A stretch of 64,000 nt of DNA from Trichormus sp. M33_DOE_039 (lineage in GTDB: Bacteria > Cyanobacteriota > Cyanobacteriia > Cyanobacteriales > Nostocaceae), in contig DVDT01000063.1 in assembly GCA_015296085.1 (NCBI GenBank), positions 1 through 64,000 of the forward strand. The letters are read 5' to 3'. The position numbers and the translations under genes were made by a program. Shown one piece after another: positions 24,959 to 34,926 of this stretch. Position 1 is the stretch's first letter. The number at the start of each line of letters is the position of its first letter. Under the pieces are notes generated by a model. The model had not been told where the DNA came from, made no database searches, and worked only from the letters and a program-made list of their open reading frames with translations.

Positions 24959-27535
24959 ATGACTCTTCCTAATCCTGGTAGCGTCTTGGCTACGTTAACA
25001 GAATTGACTCAAGTAAATCGTACCCACGCTTTATTGCGGCGGGTGAAAGACCTTTCTGTTAATGAATTTGTTTGTTTATTAGACTTTATTACCGCGGAAT
25101 TTCAGCAATTTCTCAGAGCTATTGAACTGATTAATAATGAAGCTCTCGAAAATATGCTGGAGAAAGTTTTAGAGGCAATCACCCTTAAAATTGGACAAAT
25201 TCTCCAAGCAGAACATACAGCTATTTTTTTAGTTGACTATGACAAAAGTCAATTGTGGTCAAAAGTTCCTCAAGATAATGGGCAGAAATTTTTAGAAATT
25301 CGGACTCCGATTACTTTTGGAATTCCTGGTCATGTTGCTAGCACAGGCCAATATTTAAACATTAGTGAAACTGCCACTCATCCTCTGTTCAGTCCAGACT
25401 TAGAAAAACAAATGGGCTATGCAATTCACAACATCTTATGTATGCCTGTTGTCAGTAGTAAAAGTCAAGTAGTCGCAGTAGTTCAACTAGCAAATAAAAC
25501 TGGTGACCCACCTTTTAATCATGAAGATGAAGAGCATTTTCGAGATTTTGCCTCTTCAATTGGGATTATTTTAGAAACTTGTCAATCTTTTTATGTGGCA
25601 GCACGCAATCAACGGGGAGCAACAGCACTTTTAAGGGCAACGCAAACACTAGGACAAAGTTTAGACTTAGAAGCTACTTTGCAAATAGTCATGGAGCAAG
25701 CCAGGATTTTAATGCAAGCAGACCGTAGTACGCTGTTTTTGTACCGCAAAGAAATGGGAGAGTTGTGGACAAAAGTGGCATCGGCTGACGATACAACCAA
25801 TTTGATCGAAATTCGTATTCCGGCTAACCGTGGAATTGCTGGCTATGTAGCATCAACAGGAGAAGCTTTGAATATTCCTGATGCTTATAAAGACCCTCGA
25901 TTCGACCCTTCTACAGATAGAAGAACAGGTTATTTCACACGCAATATTTTATGTTTACCAGTCTTTAATTCAGCCAATGAATTAATTGGAGTAACACAAT
26001 TAATTAATAAACAACAAGGTAGTTTTACCGCCTCTGATGAAGAGTTTATGCGGGCTTTTAACATTCAGGCGGGAATAGCCTTAGAAAATGCGCGTTTATT
26101 TGAAAATGTCCTATTAGAAAAACAATACCAAAAAGATATTCTGCAAAGTTTATCAGATGCAGTGATTTCTACAGATATGGCTGGCCGCATAGTGACTATT
26201 AATGATGCAGCCTTAGAATTATTGGGTTGTCCTTTAGGGGATGCTAACAATAAAAGTAATAAAATCTTGTGGGAACACAATTTAATTGGTCGCCTCGTTT
26301 GGGAGGTTGTGCCAGTAGAAAATTTACAACTGCGTTTAGAAGATAGTTTAAAAACTGGTGCGAGACATTATGTACCAGAACAAAGTTTGGCTGTGGGAAT
26401 TTATCAATTACAAAATACAGAGGGCATACTTACTAGTGAAGCCCAGTATTCTATTTTGACAGTACGCGATCGCACCAACCCCGATATTTTTATTCCCTGG
26501 AATTTACCCCTAACTGCCCAATCAAAGTTTTTAACGCCAGAACAAGTCAAAATTCTAGACCGTAGTATCAATCTGACAGTGAATCCCCTAACTAATCCAG
26601 AAGGTGGGGTAAGGGGTGGGTTAGTTGTTTTAGAAGATATCAGCCAAGAAAAACGCTTGAAAACTACTATGTATCGCTACCTCACACCCCACGTAGCCGA
26701 ACAAGTCCTGGCGGTGGGGGAAGATGCCTTAATGGTAGGTGAACGCAAGGAAGTAACAATTTTATTTTCTGACATTCGGGGTTACACCACTCTCACAGAA
26801 AACTTGGGTGCGGCGGAGGTAGTATCGCTGCTGAATCAGTATTTTGAAACAATGGTAGAGGCGGTATTTAACTACGAAGGCACTTTAGATAAGTTTATTG
26901 GTGATGCACTAATGGCCGTCTTTGGCGCACCCTTACCACTGACCGCAAACCATGCTTGGCGCGCAGTACAATCAGCCTTAGATATGCGCCAACGCCTAGA
27001 GGAATTTAACCAACGCCGCATTATCCAAGCACAACCAAAAATCAATATTGGGATTGGGATCAGTTCTGGGGAAGTGGTGTCAGGAAATATCGGTTCGCAA
27101 AAACGGATGGACTATACAGTGATTGGAGATGGCGTAAATTTAAGTTCTCGCTTGGAGACAGTGACTAAAGAATATGGTTGTGACATCATTTTAAGTGAAT
27201 TTACATACCAACTATGCAGCGATCGCATTTGGGTACGCCAATTAGATAAAATCCGCGTCAAAGGTAAGCACCAAGCCGTGAATATTTATGAATTAATAAG
27301 CGATCGCACCACTCCCCTAGACGCTAACACTCAAGAGTTTTTGTTCTACTACCATACAGGTCGTGATGCTTACTTGTCTCGTAATTTTACTCAGGCGATC
27401 GCTTTTTTTGAAGCCGCCAAAAACATCCGACCTCAAGATCAAGCACTGATTCTGCAACTGGAACGCGCCTATAATTACCAACAAACCCCACCGCCAGAGG
27501 ACTGGGATGGTGTGTGGACAATCACAGTCAAGTAG
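24959..27535 (+). CDS. cyaB1: Class III adenylate cyclase CyaB1 (GAF-GAF-PAS-cyclase-TPR)
   Basis: Makes cAMP and is allosterically controlled by cAMP through its tandem GAF domains. The 858-residue protein has GAF-A (about 60-225), GAF-B (about 240-390), PAS (about 395-520), a catalytic domain (about 585-765) and a TPR-like end (about 780-840). Both GAF domains carry the NKXnFX3DE cyclic-nucleotide signature (NKTGDPPFNHEDE and NKQQGSFTASDE). In the catalytic domain the metal Asp residues are in LFSDIRGYT and FIGDALMAVF, and the purine-specifying residues are Lys645 (TLDKFIGD) and Thr720 (DYTVIGD). Length and residue numbers are each one less than I recall for Anabaena CyaB1. Confidence 0.94.
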   Translation: MTLPNPGSVLATLTELTQVNRTHALLRRVKDLSVNEFVCLLDFITAEFQQFLRAIELINNEALENMLEKVLEAITLKIGQILQAEHTAIFLVDYDKSQLWSKVPQDNGQKFLEIRTPITFGIPGHVASTGQYLNISETATHPLFSPDLEKQMGYAIHNILCMPVVSSKSQVVAVVQLANKTGDPPFNHEDEEHFRDFASSIGIILETCQSFYVAARNQRGATALLRATQTLGQSLDLEATLQIVMEQARILMQADRSTLFLYRKEMGELWTKVASADDTTNLIEIRIPANRGIAGYVASTGEALNIPDAYKDPRFDPSTDRRTGYFTRNILCLPVFNSANELIGVTQLINKQQGSFTASDEEFMRAFNIQAGIALENARLFENVLLEKQYQKDILQSLSDAVISTDMAGRIVTINDAALELLGCPLGDANNKSNKILWEHNLIGRLVWEVVPVENLQLRLEDSLKTGARHYVPEQSLAVGIYQLQNTEGILTSEAQYSILTVRDRTNPDIFIPWNLPLTAQSKFLTPEQVKILDRSINLTVNPLTNPEGGVRGGLVVLEDISQEKRLKTTMYRYLTPHVAEQVLAVGEDALMVGERKEVTILFSDIRGYTTLTENLGAAEVVSLLNQYFETMVEAVFNYEGTLDKFIGDALMAVFGAPLPLTANHAWRAVQSALDMRQRLEEFNQRRIIQAQPKINIGIGISSGEVVSGNIGSQKRMDYTVIGDGVNLSSRLETVTKEYGCDIILSEFTYQLCSDRIWVRQLDKIRVKGKHQAVNIYELISDRTTPLDANTQEFLFYYHTGRDAYLSRNFTQAIAFFEAAKNIRPQDQALILQLERAYNYQQTPPPEDWDGVWTITVK

Positions 27536-27581
27536 TCAGGAGTTTCCCCCTACTTTCCTATCTCCCCTACATCCGGTCTCT

Positions 27582-27857
27582 TCACCCTTCAGTGTTCTCA
27601 CCCTCATCCTGAAATGGGTTTTCACCAATTTGCAATTGTTTTTTTGTTCGCTTTAAGTTCTTCCAAAGGGCTTTAATTTGTTCATAAGCGTCCTCTGGTT
27701 TCAATTTGCCCGCCGTTTCTAAGTTACAGATGTAACTTATTTTTTGAGCAAATTCTTGGAGATTGGCATTGAAAACTAAGTTTTCCGGCTTGACCTGACC
27801 GTAATAACGACCACGAGGATAGAGAAAATCATCTTTACCCACTCTTTTCTTCTCCAT
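27582..27857 (-). CDS. Small conserved cyanobacterial protein (DUF7219-like)
   Basis: A 91-residue soluble protein with the block DDFLYPRGRYYGQVKPENL, then NANLQEFAQKISYICNLETA and a basic helix ALWKNLKRTKKQL. I know this block from small cyanobacterial proteins of unknown function annotated DUF7219. No catalytic motif is visible. It is convergent with cyaB1 (46-bp gap), and the same small gene sits between cyaB1 and purC in Anabaena PCC 7120 as far as I recall. Confidence 0.8.
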   Translation of the reverse strand: MEKKRVGKDDFLYPRGRYYGQVKPENLVFNANLQEFAQKISYICNLETAGKLKPEDAYEQIKALWKNLKRTKKQLQIGENPFQDEGENTEG

Positions 27858-28640
27858 TTATTCAACTCCCGTTTTACTTTTATGTTGGAAGCTGAATTGC
27901 TAATAGCCTGTTTACCTATAGTTTGAGAAATTTAGGTATAACTACCATCAATTCAGTTATTATTTGTGTTTTTTTCTTTGGGAACGAATATTTTTTTTGA
28001 TTTTAAAATGCTTTTTGGTCTGTATATATCGTCAAACGAAGCAACTAAGTCAGCATAGATAAGCTCTTAACGTTAAGTTAACAAATAACTCACCGCCAAA
28101 TGTATGATCTTTAGTGCTAGACTCTCTTCACCTATTGAAATATTGGCTTCATCTTATTTCATCATTTATATAACTGTCATGCAAATTTTTTTTCTGATAC
28201 AAAACTATAAGTATCAATATATACTATTATTCTATCCCTAAAAAATATTTTCACTCAATTCACAGCAATGATTGAAACCTATATATATCATAGGTAAAAG
28301 AAATCCTCTTCTATTACAAGATACATATTTATGAGTTGAAAAGCTTCTGCGGTGTTAGCAACTCTGTCGTTCGATAGCAAGAAGTTAAGTTTTTGAGTGC
28401 TGATCAATTCAATCGCTCATTTAGAAAAATATAGGACTAGTATTTGATAACTTGAGCAAAGAATGAGCCATGATTAATTCCCGCCCTATATCTTGATTGT
28501 TCATTACTCATGTGTCGTTTTCTGTTTTGCTGGCCTGTCACAGTAACTGACATGAATAGCTAATCTGTAATAACTAAAGATAAAATGGTGAAGCCCGAAA
28601 GCACAAAAGCTGTCCATCGCCTAAAATTCTATCTGCCACC
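27858..28640. other. 783-bp spacer without a recognisable gene
   Basis: AT-rich spacer between the divergent small gene and purC. Short reading frames here have fewer than 20 codons, and no tRNA, long palindrome or heptamer array stands out. It must hold the promoters of both neighbours. A small RNA cannot be excluded, but I see no hairpin with a T-run to support one. Confidence 0.5.
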
Positions 28641-29378
28641 ATGTCTGTTAATTCCAAGTTATACGAAGGCAAAGCGAAAATTCTCTATACAACTGATGAT
28701 CCTGAAGTTTTACTAGCTGACTTCAAAGATGATGCCACGGCATTTAATGCCCAAAAGCGAGGCAGTATCCTGGGAAAAGGAAATATAAACTGTAGCATTT
28801 CCAGTCAGCTGTTTCAGAAGTTGGAAGAATTTGGTATTAAAACACACTTTATTGATAGCCCAGCCCCCCATCAAATGCGGGTAAAGGCAGTAAAAATATT
28901 ACCTTTAGAAGTAGTTATCCGTAATATTGCGGCGGGTAGTTTGTGTCAACAAACAGGATTAGAATTGGGTACATTATTAAAACAGCCCCTAGTAGAGTTT
29001 TATTATAAAAACGATCAACTGGGAGATCCACTACTAACACGCGATCGCCTCTTACTACTAGAACTCGCAACACCGGAACAAGTAGATGCAATTACTCATC
29101 TAGCATTGCAAATTAATGAGTTTCTCCAGAAATTCTGGCTGGGCTGCGGTATTACCCTAGTTGACTTCAAACTAGAATTTGGTGTTGACTCACAAGGAAA
29201 TCTGCTTTTAGCAGATGAGATTAGTCCTGACACCTGCCGTTTGTGGAACGTAACAGAAACAGACCCTAATCGTCGTGTTATGGACAAAGACCGTTTCCGT
29301 AGAGACTTAGGGAATGTAGAAGATGCTTATCAGGAGGTTTTGCAACGAGTGCTACAAGCAGTGGAAACTAAAAATTGA
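28641..29378 (+). CDS. purC: SAICAR synthetase
   Basis: Joins aspartate to CAIR with ATP in purine synthesis. A 245-residue monofunctional PurC: KLYEGKAKILYTTDDP (nucleotide site), LLADFKDDATAFNA, KAVKILPLEVVIRNIAAGS, DFKLEFG, LLADEISPDTCRLW, and DKDRFRRDLG. All catalytic blocks are present and the length is normal. It is followed by a small inverted-repeat element and omp85, which are probably separate transcription units. Confidence 0.97.
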   Translation: MSVNSKLYEGKAKILYTTDDPEVLLADFKDDATAFNAQKRGSILGKGNINCSISSQLFQKLEEFGIKTHFIDSPAPHQMRVKAVKILPLEVVIRNIAAGSLCQQTGLELGTLLKQPLVEFYYKNDQLGDPLLTRDRLLLLELATPEQVDAITHLALQINEFLQKFWLGCGITLVDFKLEFGVDSQGNLLLADEISPDTCRLWNVTETDPNRRVMDKDRFRRDLGNVEDAYQEVLQRVLQAVETKN

Positions 29379-29403
29379 AATATATGAACCGTGCTGAATG
29401 AAC

Positions 29404-29479
29404 AGTGCTTTTCTAGTAACGAGTAGGTATCCCACCATTACTCAGCAAGTGGTTTATGCCCCGCTACGCTAAAAGCACT
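29404..29479. repeat. 76-bp element bounded by 9-bp inverted repeats
   Basis: AGTGCTTTT (29404-29412) and AAAAGCACT (29471-29479) are perfect complements, with weaker similarity continuing inward (CTAGTAACGAG against AGCGTAGCGGG). This could be a miniature element or a long-loop hairpin between purC and omp85. Confidence 0.4.
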
Positions 29480-29528
29480 TAAAATTGCCTTGTGATGGTG
29501 TGTGGATGTGAAGAGGAATATAAGTAAG

Positions 29529-32072
29529 ATGCGTTTATCTCCCGTATTAGTGGCAGCTGTAGCAATTACAGCACCTTTAACTAGCTCTTTAAGTGCCAAT
29601 GCACAAACTCCTAACAGTTTAGAGCAGACAGCAGAAGTTTCTCCCCCTGCAACTAATCAGCAGTCAGAACAGGTTGAAACCTCTCCAGAACAGCAGTCCC
29701 AATTCACCGAAGTTAAAAGCCTAGCAGAAACTCCCACCTTGGAAACGCCTGCTCCGGCTGCTTCATCATCTGTCAATAAATCAACAAATTCCGCAACAAC
29801 TGCAACAAAAGAGGTCACTGTACCTACAGTAGAAGTTGCCACAATCGCCAATCCTCCTACACAACAGTTTAATTCTTTCCCAGATATTCAAGCATCAGCT
29901 GCTGTTACCAAAAATTCAACACCTCAGAAGTCAGTTGCTAAATCCCCTGTGGTGATTTCTTCATCGTTATCAAAAATCACAACCACAAAAGCAGCACTGA
30001 GTAACCGGGGAACAGCAAGTCAACTGACACAAGTACCAGCAACCAATCCCACTACCCCAACGCCAGAAACAACTCCCACTACTCCAACAACTGAACCAAC
30101 AACACCAACATTAGAAACAACTCCCACTACCCCAACAACTGAACCAACAACACCAGACTCTACTAATCCTCCCCCCACTCAAGATAATTTCAACACTCCC
30201 AACAACACCCAGGAAACTACTGAACCTCGTGTGTTGGTATCAGAAGTTCTAGTGAGAGCGCAAACAGGACAACTCACCCCAGAATTAGAAACTCAAGTTT
30301 ATAACGTTATCCGCACCCAACCAGGACGGACAACAACCCGTACCCAACTGCAAGAAGACATTAACGCCATTTTTGCAACAGGTTTCTTCTCTAACGTCCA
30401 AGCAGCACCAGAAGACACACCCCTGGGAGTGAGAGTAAGTTTTGTTGTTCAGCCCAACCCTGTCTTAACCAAGGTAGAAATACAAGCCAATCCTGGCACT
30501 CAAATTGCTTCAGTTCTTCCATCTGGTACTGCTGATGAAATCTTCCGCGAACAGTATGGCAAAATTCTCAACTTGCGGGACTTACAAGAAGGCATCAAGC
30601 AATTAACCAAGCAGTACCAAGATAGAGGTTACGTCCTAGCCAACGTTATTGGCGCGCCACAAGTCTCAGAAAGTGGAGTCGTCACCCTCCAAGTAGCTGA
30701 AGGGGTGGTAGAAAACATTAAAGTTCGCTTCCGCAACAAAGAAGGTCAAGATGTCAACGAGAAAGGAGAACCAATTAGAGGCCGCACTAGGGAGTATGTA
30801 ATTAAGCGGGAATTGGAATTAAAGCCTGGGCAAGTATTTAATCGCAACACCGTACAAAAAGACCTACAACGGGTATTTGGTACAGGATTATTTGAAGATG
30901 TTAATGTCTCTCTTGATCCTGGTACTGATCCCAGCAAAGTAGATGTAGTCGTGAATGTGGTTGAACGCAGCAGTGGTTCAATTGCGGCTGGTGCTGGTAT
31001 TAGTTCTGCTAGTGGACTGTTTGGTACAATCAGCTATCAGCAGCAAAACCTAGGTGGTAGAAACCAAAAACTAGGGGCAGAATTGCAGGTAGGTGAAAGA
31101 GAATTGCTGTTTGACCTCCGCTTCACAGATCCTTGGATTGCAGGCGATCCTTACCGGACTTCCTACACAGCTAATATTTTCCGTCGCCGTTCCATTTCCT
31201 TGATTTTTGACGGAGAAGATAACGATATTAGAACATTTAACCCTGGTAATCCCGCTGATACCGACGAGCAAGACCGTCCCCGCGTCACCCGTTTAGGCGG
31301 TGGTCTGACTTTTACTCGTCCTTTATCTGGCAATCCTTACGAGAGAGCAGAATGGACTGCTTCAGCTGGATTCCAGTATCAAAGAGTAACTACCCGTGAT
31401 AGTGATGGCAATTTAAGAAAAGACGGGGCGGTATTTGACGATAACGGTAACCGCCTCAGCGAAACCATTCCCCTGAGTTTCTCCGGTACAGGGGAAGATG
31501 ATTTATTGTTACTGCAATTGGGAGCGCAGCGCGATCGCCGTGATAATCCCTTACAACCTACTAGGGGTTCTTTCCTGCGTTTCGGCGTAGACCAATCAGT
31601 ACCCATTGGTTCAGGTAGTATTTTCCTCACCAGATTCCGGGGCAGCTACAGTCAATATTTACCTGTAAAATTTACTGGCTTTACAAGAGGCCCAGAAACC
31701 CTAGCCTTTAACATCCAAGGCGGTACAGTCTTCGGTGATTTACCTCCCTATGAAGCGTTTACCCTTGGTGGTAGCAACTCTGTTCGGGGTTATGAAGAAG
31801 GTACATTAAGCAGTGGACGTAGCTACGTACAAGCATCAGTAGAGTATCGTTTCCCTGTGTTCTCCGTTGTGAGTGGTGCATTATTCTTTGATGTTGGTAG
31901 TGACTTAGGCACTACCACCAGAGCAGCTGAAATACTGAATAAAAACGGTACTGGCTACGGTTATGGTCTGGGTGTGCGTGTACAATCACCTCTTGGCCCA
32001 ATCCGTATTGACTACGGTATCAACGACGATGGCGAGAGCCGGATTAATTTTGGGATTGGCGAAAGGTTTTAG
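29529..32072 (+). CDS. omp85: Omp85/BamA-type outer membrane assembly protein
   Basis: The beta-barrel insertase of the outer membrane. From ATG 29529 it has 847 residues; GTG 29502 and GTG 29508 are alternative starts. A signal peptide (MRLSPVLVAAVAITAPLTSS, cut near SANA-QT) is followed by a long Thr/Pro-rich linker (to about 215). Three POTRA domains (about 220-450) include GRTTTRTQLQEDINAIFATG and GYVLANVIG, and then a 16-stranded barrel ends in RINFGIGERF. The three POTRAs and Pro-rich linker are the cyanobacterial type, close to Anabaena Alr2269, which is structurally related to chloroplast Toc75. A 48-bp tandem repeat lies in the linker. lpxC, fabZ, lpxA and lpxB follow. Confidence 0.93.
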   Translation: MRLSPVLVAAVAITAPLTSSLSANAQTPNSLEQTAEVSPPATNQQSEQVETSPEQQSQFTEVKSLAETPTLETPAPAASSSVNKSTNSATTATKEVTVPTVEVATIANPPTQQFNSFPDIQASAAVTKNSTPQKSVAKSPVVISSSLSKITTTKAALSNRGTASQLTQVPATNPTTPTPETTPTTPTTEPTTPTLETTPTTPTTEPTTPDSTNPPPTQDNFNTPNNTQETTEPRVLVSEVLVRAQTGQLTPELETQVYNVIRTQPGRTTTRTQLQEDINAIFATGFFSNVQAAPEDTPLGVRVSFVVQPNPVLTKVEIQANPGTQIASVLPSGTADEIFREQYGKILNLRDLQEGIKQLTKQYQDRGYVLANVIGAPQVSESGVVTLQVAEGVVENIKVRFRNKEGQDVNEKGEPIRGRTREYVIKRELELKPGQVFNRNTVQKDLQRVFGTGLFEDVNVSLDPGTDPSKVDVVVNVVERSSGSIAAGAGISSASGLFGTISYQQQNLGGRNQKLGAELQVGERELLFDLRFTDPWIAGDPYRTSYTANIFRRRSISLIFDGEDNDIRTFNPGNPADTDEQDRPRVTRLGGGLTFTRPLSGNPYERAEWTASAGFQYQRVTTRDSDGNLRKDGAVFDDNGNRLSETIPLSFSGTGEDDLLLLQLGAQRDRRDNPLQPTRGSFLRFGVDQSVPIGSGSIFLTRFRGSYSQYLPVKFTGFTRGPETLAFNIQGGTVFGDLPPYEAFTLGGSNSVRGYEEGTLSSGRSYVQASVEYRFPVFSVVSGALFFDVGSDLGTTTRAAEILNKNGTGYGYGLGVRVQSPLGPIRIDYGINDDGESRINFGIGERF
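30066..30155 (+). repeat. 48-bp tandem repeat in the omp85 linker
   Basis: Two copies of a 42-bp unit (GAAACAACTCCCACTA...) begin at 30066 and 30114, differing at one base, and encode ETTPTTPTTEPTTP twice. The 6-bp joint makes the period 48 bp, a multiple of three, so copy number can change without a frameshift. Confidence 0.85.
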
Positions 32073-32302
32073 GGTAATCATTACTCATGAGTCATTAGTC
32101 GAGCATCTAGCTTGCTAATGATGTCAATTACCTTAATACTATTTGGTTAGGAAGACGAAGGATGCAAGGAAAGTAAAAGCAGCAGGGTAAATTACCCCAA
32201 TGCCCCATTCTCCACGCCCCATTCCCTTTTGAACGCTTGATCAGGGTTTTTACCAAAACTTCCTATGCAAAATAACGACTTATTTATACTGGGTTCACGC
32301 CT

Positions 32303-33151
32303 ATGCTAGAACACACGCTAGCTGCGGCAATTACTCAAACTGGTGTGGGACTCCATAGTGGTGTTAGTACCAAGGTGCGGATACTACCGACGGATGCAGG
32401 AAGTGGACGCTATTTTGTGCGGGTGGATTTGCCAGATTTGCCAATTATCCCAGCCCAAGTAGCGGCTGTGAATCAAACAGTCCTGTCAACGCAGCTCGGT
32501 AAAGACGAAGCCTCAGTTCGCACGGTGGAACATTTATTGGCGGCTTTAGCGGGAATGGGTATAGATAACGCCCGCATTGAAATCGATGGGTCGGAAGTAC
32601 CGCTTTTAGATGGTTCAGCGCAGATTTGGGCAACTAGTATTGCTGAAGTTGGCTTGAAATCACAACCACTCACTCAGTCAAAAGAATCCTTAACCATTGA
32701 ACAACCAATTTGGATTCACCAAGATGATGCTTTTGTAGCTGCGCTTCCAGCCTCAGAAACGCGCTTCAGCTACGGCATTGACTTTGATTTATCTGCAATT
32801 GGTAATCAATGGCATAGTTGGTCTATGGCTACCGACTTAAACAAAACTAGCCTGAGTTTTGGGGAAGAAATAGCCCCAGCGCGGACTTTTGGGTTAGCTC
32901 ATCAAATCGAACATTTGCAAAAATCTGGGTTAATCAAAGGCGGTAGCCTAGATAATGCCCTGGTGTGCGGGCCTGATGGCTGGCTAAATCCACCATTAAG
33001 ATTTGCAAATGAGCCAGTCCGTCATAAAATTTTGGATTTAGTAGGGGATTTGAGTTTATTGGGATATTTTCCCCGCGCTCATTTTTTAGCGTACAAAGCC
33101 AGTCATAATTTACATATTCAGCTGGCACAAAAAATTTTAGCCCTTAGCTAA
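32303..33151 (+). CDS. lpxC: UDP-3-O-acyl-GlcNAc deacetylase
   Basis: The committed zinc enzyme of lipid A synthesis. The 282-residue protein has both LpxC domains. The start [18 protein letters not shown], the zinc His in [11 protein letters not shown] (Glu76, His77), [13 protein letters not shown], the FDLSAIGNQ segment, ARTFGL, and the second His and Asp in [11 protein letters not shown] are all visible. It lies 230 bp after omp85 and 50 bp before fabZ, so lpxC-fabZ are probably cotranscribed. Cyanobacterial lipid A is simplified, but the early pathway is kept. Confidence 0.97.
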   Translation: MLEHTLAAAITQTGVGLHSGVSTKVRILPTDAGSGRYFVRVDLPDLPIIPAQVAAVNQTVLSTQLGKDEASVRTVEHLLAALAGMGIDNARIEIDGSEVPLLDGSAQIWATSIAEVGLKSQPLTQSKESLTIEQPIWIHQDDAFVAALPASETRFSYGIDFDLSAIGNQWHSWSMATDLNKTSLSFGEEIAPARTFGLAHQIEHLQKSGLIKGGSLDNALVCGPDGWLNPPLRFANEPVRHKILDLVGDLSLLGYFPRAHFLAYKASHNLHIQLAQKILALS

Positions 33152-33201
33152 AATTCCCCATCCTAACTAAATACCCAAAATAAAATTCCAATACACTACC
33201 A

Positions 33202-33717
33202 ATGTCCACCCTGTCTGAAGTGAATAGTCCTAATGCGATCGCTACCGCATCCACATCTCATGATGAGGCTGCACCTGAGATCAAAACAACTCTCAACCCT
33301 GAAGAAATTCAGCAACTACTACCCCACCGCTACCCATTTCTACTGGTAGATAAAATTATCGACTATGTACCCGGTAAGCGAGCCGTAGGTATTAAAAACG
33401 TTACAATCAACGAGCCGCAGTTCCAAGGTCACTTTCCAGGTAGACCACTGATGCCAGGTGTGCTAATTGTAGAAGCAATGGCTCAAGTAGGTGGTGTTGT
33501 TTTAAGGCAATTACCAGAGATGGAAGGTGGACTGTTTGTTTTTGCTGGTATAGATAAAGTCCGCTTCCGCCGTCAAGTCATACCAGGAGATCAACTAGTA
33601 ATGACAGTGGAACTGTTATGGATTAAACAGCGTCGTTTCGGTAAAATGCAAGCCCGTGCTGAAGTTGACGGTCAACTGGCAGCCGAAGGCGAATTAATGT
33701 TTTCTCTAATTAACTAA
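33202..33717 (+). CDS. fabZ: 3-hydroxyacyl-ACP dehydratase
   Basis: Removes water from beta-hydroxyacyl-ACP in fatty acid elongation and shares its substrate with LpxA. The 171-residue hot-dog fold protein has catalytic His77 ([12 protein letters not shown]) and Glu91 ([11 protein letters not shown]). The first 30 residues are a low-complexity Ala/Thr/Glu extension not seen in E. coli Fab[12 protein letters not shown] and [10 protein letters not shown] complete the family pattern. It lies in the lpx cluster between lpxC and lpxA, a common order in Gram-negative bacteria. Confidence 0.97.
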   Translation: MSTLSEVNSPNAIATASTSHDEAAPEIKTTLNPEEIQQLLPHRYPFLLVDKIIDYVPGKRAVGIKNVTINEPQFQGHFPGRPLMPGVLIVEAMAQVGGVVLRQLPEMEGGLFVFAGIDKVRFRRQVIPGDQLVMTVELLWIKQRRFGKMQARAEVDGQLAAEGELMFSLIN

Positions 33718-33805
33718 AAACTAACTGGTGTGGTGGCACTGTAGCCGTAAACTATGCTGCATTCTCAAAGCAGGATAGCAATTAAACAAAACTGCCACAA
33801 ACTAA

Positions 33806-33952
33806 TTTTAGATTTTAAATTTCGGATTTTGGTGAAGCAGCAAGGTCTTGGGGATCTCCCCTAAGTAGCTTGCTTCCCCGCAGGTATTAGTTTTTTCGGT
33901 GTAATTCCGACTGCTGACCAGCAGAAAAAATCTAGAAATCATCAATCTAAAA
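33806..33952. repeat. Palindromic spacer element between fabZ and lpxA
   Basis: The 390-bp gap between fabZ and lpxA holds TTTTAGATT (33806-33814) and AATCTAAAA (33944-33952) as outer arms. A stem of the type AGCAAGGTCTTGGGGA / TCCCCTAAGTAGCTTGCT lies between them (about 33838-33874). There is no gene. It resembles the dispersed hairpin elements of Nostoc. The remaining part up to 34107 shows only AT-rich leader sequence. Confidence 0.45.
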
Positions 33953-34107
33953 TTTAAAATTCAAATTGATTGACTTTCGCCGACCTCACACATTCACTTG
34001 CCCGACCTTCTTCTTATGAAGAATCACACACTCAGCCACGCCAGTAGTCTCAAATTTGGCATCAAAGCAAGGCACTGGCTTATCAAGACAGTTCTGGAGA
34101 TTTACCC

Positions 34108-34926
34108 TTGAAAACCCTGATTCATCCAACTGCTGTAATTCATCCAAACTCGGAACTACACCCAACGGTGCAAGTCGGTGCTTATGCTGTGATCGGAGCA
34201 AACGTCAAAGTCGGTGCTGACACTATTATTGGCGCACACGCTGTGCTAGAAGGTCCTTGTGAAATTGGGGTAGGAAATCAGATTTTCCCAGGTGCAGCTA
34301 TCGGTATGGAACCTCAAGACCTCAAGTTTGTTGGTGAACCGACTTGGGTGAGAATTGGCGATCGCAATTTGATTCGCGAGTACGTCACCATTAACCGCGC
34401 CACTGGTGCAGGCGAAGCCACGGTAATCGGCAATAACAACCTACTGATGGCTTATGTTCACGTAGCTCATAACTGTGTCATTGAAGACTCAGTTGTGATT
34501 GCCAACTCTGTAGCCTTAGCTGGTCACGTCCACATTGAATCCCGCGCCAGACTCAGTGGTGTGTTGGGTGTACATCAATTTGTACATATCGGTAGACACG
34601 CAATGGTAGGAGGAATGGCACGTATCGACCGCGATGTCCCACCTTATATGCTAGTCGAAGGCAATCCCGCCAGGATTAGAACCCTCAATCTGGTAGGACT
34701 GAAACGTTCTGGGTTTGATAGCAACGAGTTACAACTCCTCAAAAAAGCCTATCGCATTCTCTACCGTTCTAGTCTGAGCTTTAAAGAAGCTTTAGAACAA
34801 CTGGAATCCCTAGGAGACACTGAAACCCTGCAAAATCTACGCCGTTTCCTGTTATTGTCCCAAATGCCAGGAAGACGTGGCTTGATTCCCGGTAGAGGGA
34901 AGGTAAGCGGGAGTGATGAATCTTAG
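34108..34926 (+). CDS. lpxA: UDP-GlcNAc O-acyltransferase
   Basis: First acyl transfer of lipid A synthesis, from 3-hydroxyacyl-ACP to UDP-GlcNAc. The 272-residue left-handed beta-helix protein starts at TTG 34108, with GGAGA 7 nt upstream. Hexapeptide repeats run through residues 1-190 (IHPTAVIHPNSELHP; VIGANVKVGADTIIGA). The catalytic His lies in LLMAYVHVAHNC, and the C-terminal helical domain includes GLKRSGFDSNELQLLKKAY. The extreme C-terminus is Gly/Arg-rich. lpxB follows after 100 bp of repeats. Confidence 0.97.
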   Translation: MKTLIHPTAVIHPNSELHPTVQVGAYAVIGANVKVGADTIIGAHAVLEGPCEIGVGNQIFPGAAIGMEPQDLKFVGEPTWVRIGDRNLIREYVTINRATGAGEATVIGNNNLLMAYVHVAHNCVIEDSVVIANSVALAGHVHIESRARLSGVLGVHQFVHIGRHAMVGGMARIDRDVPPYMLVEGNPARIRTLNLVGLKRSGFDSNELQLLKKAYRILYRSSLSFKEALEQLESLGDTETLQNLRRFLLLSQMPGRRGLIPGRGKVSGSDES

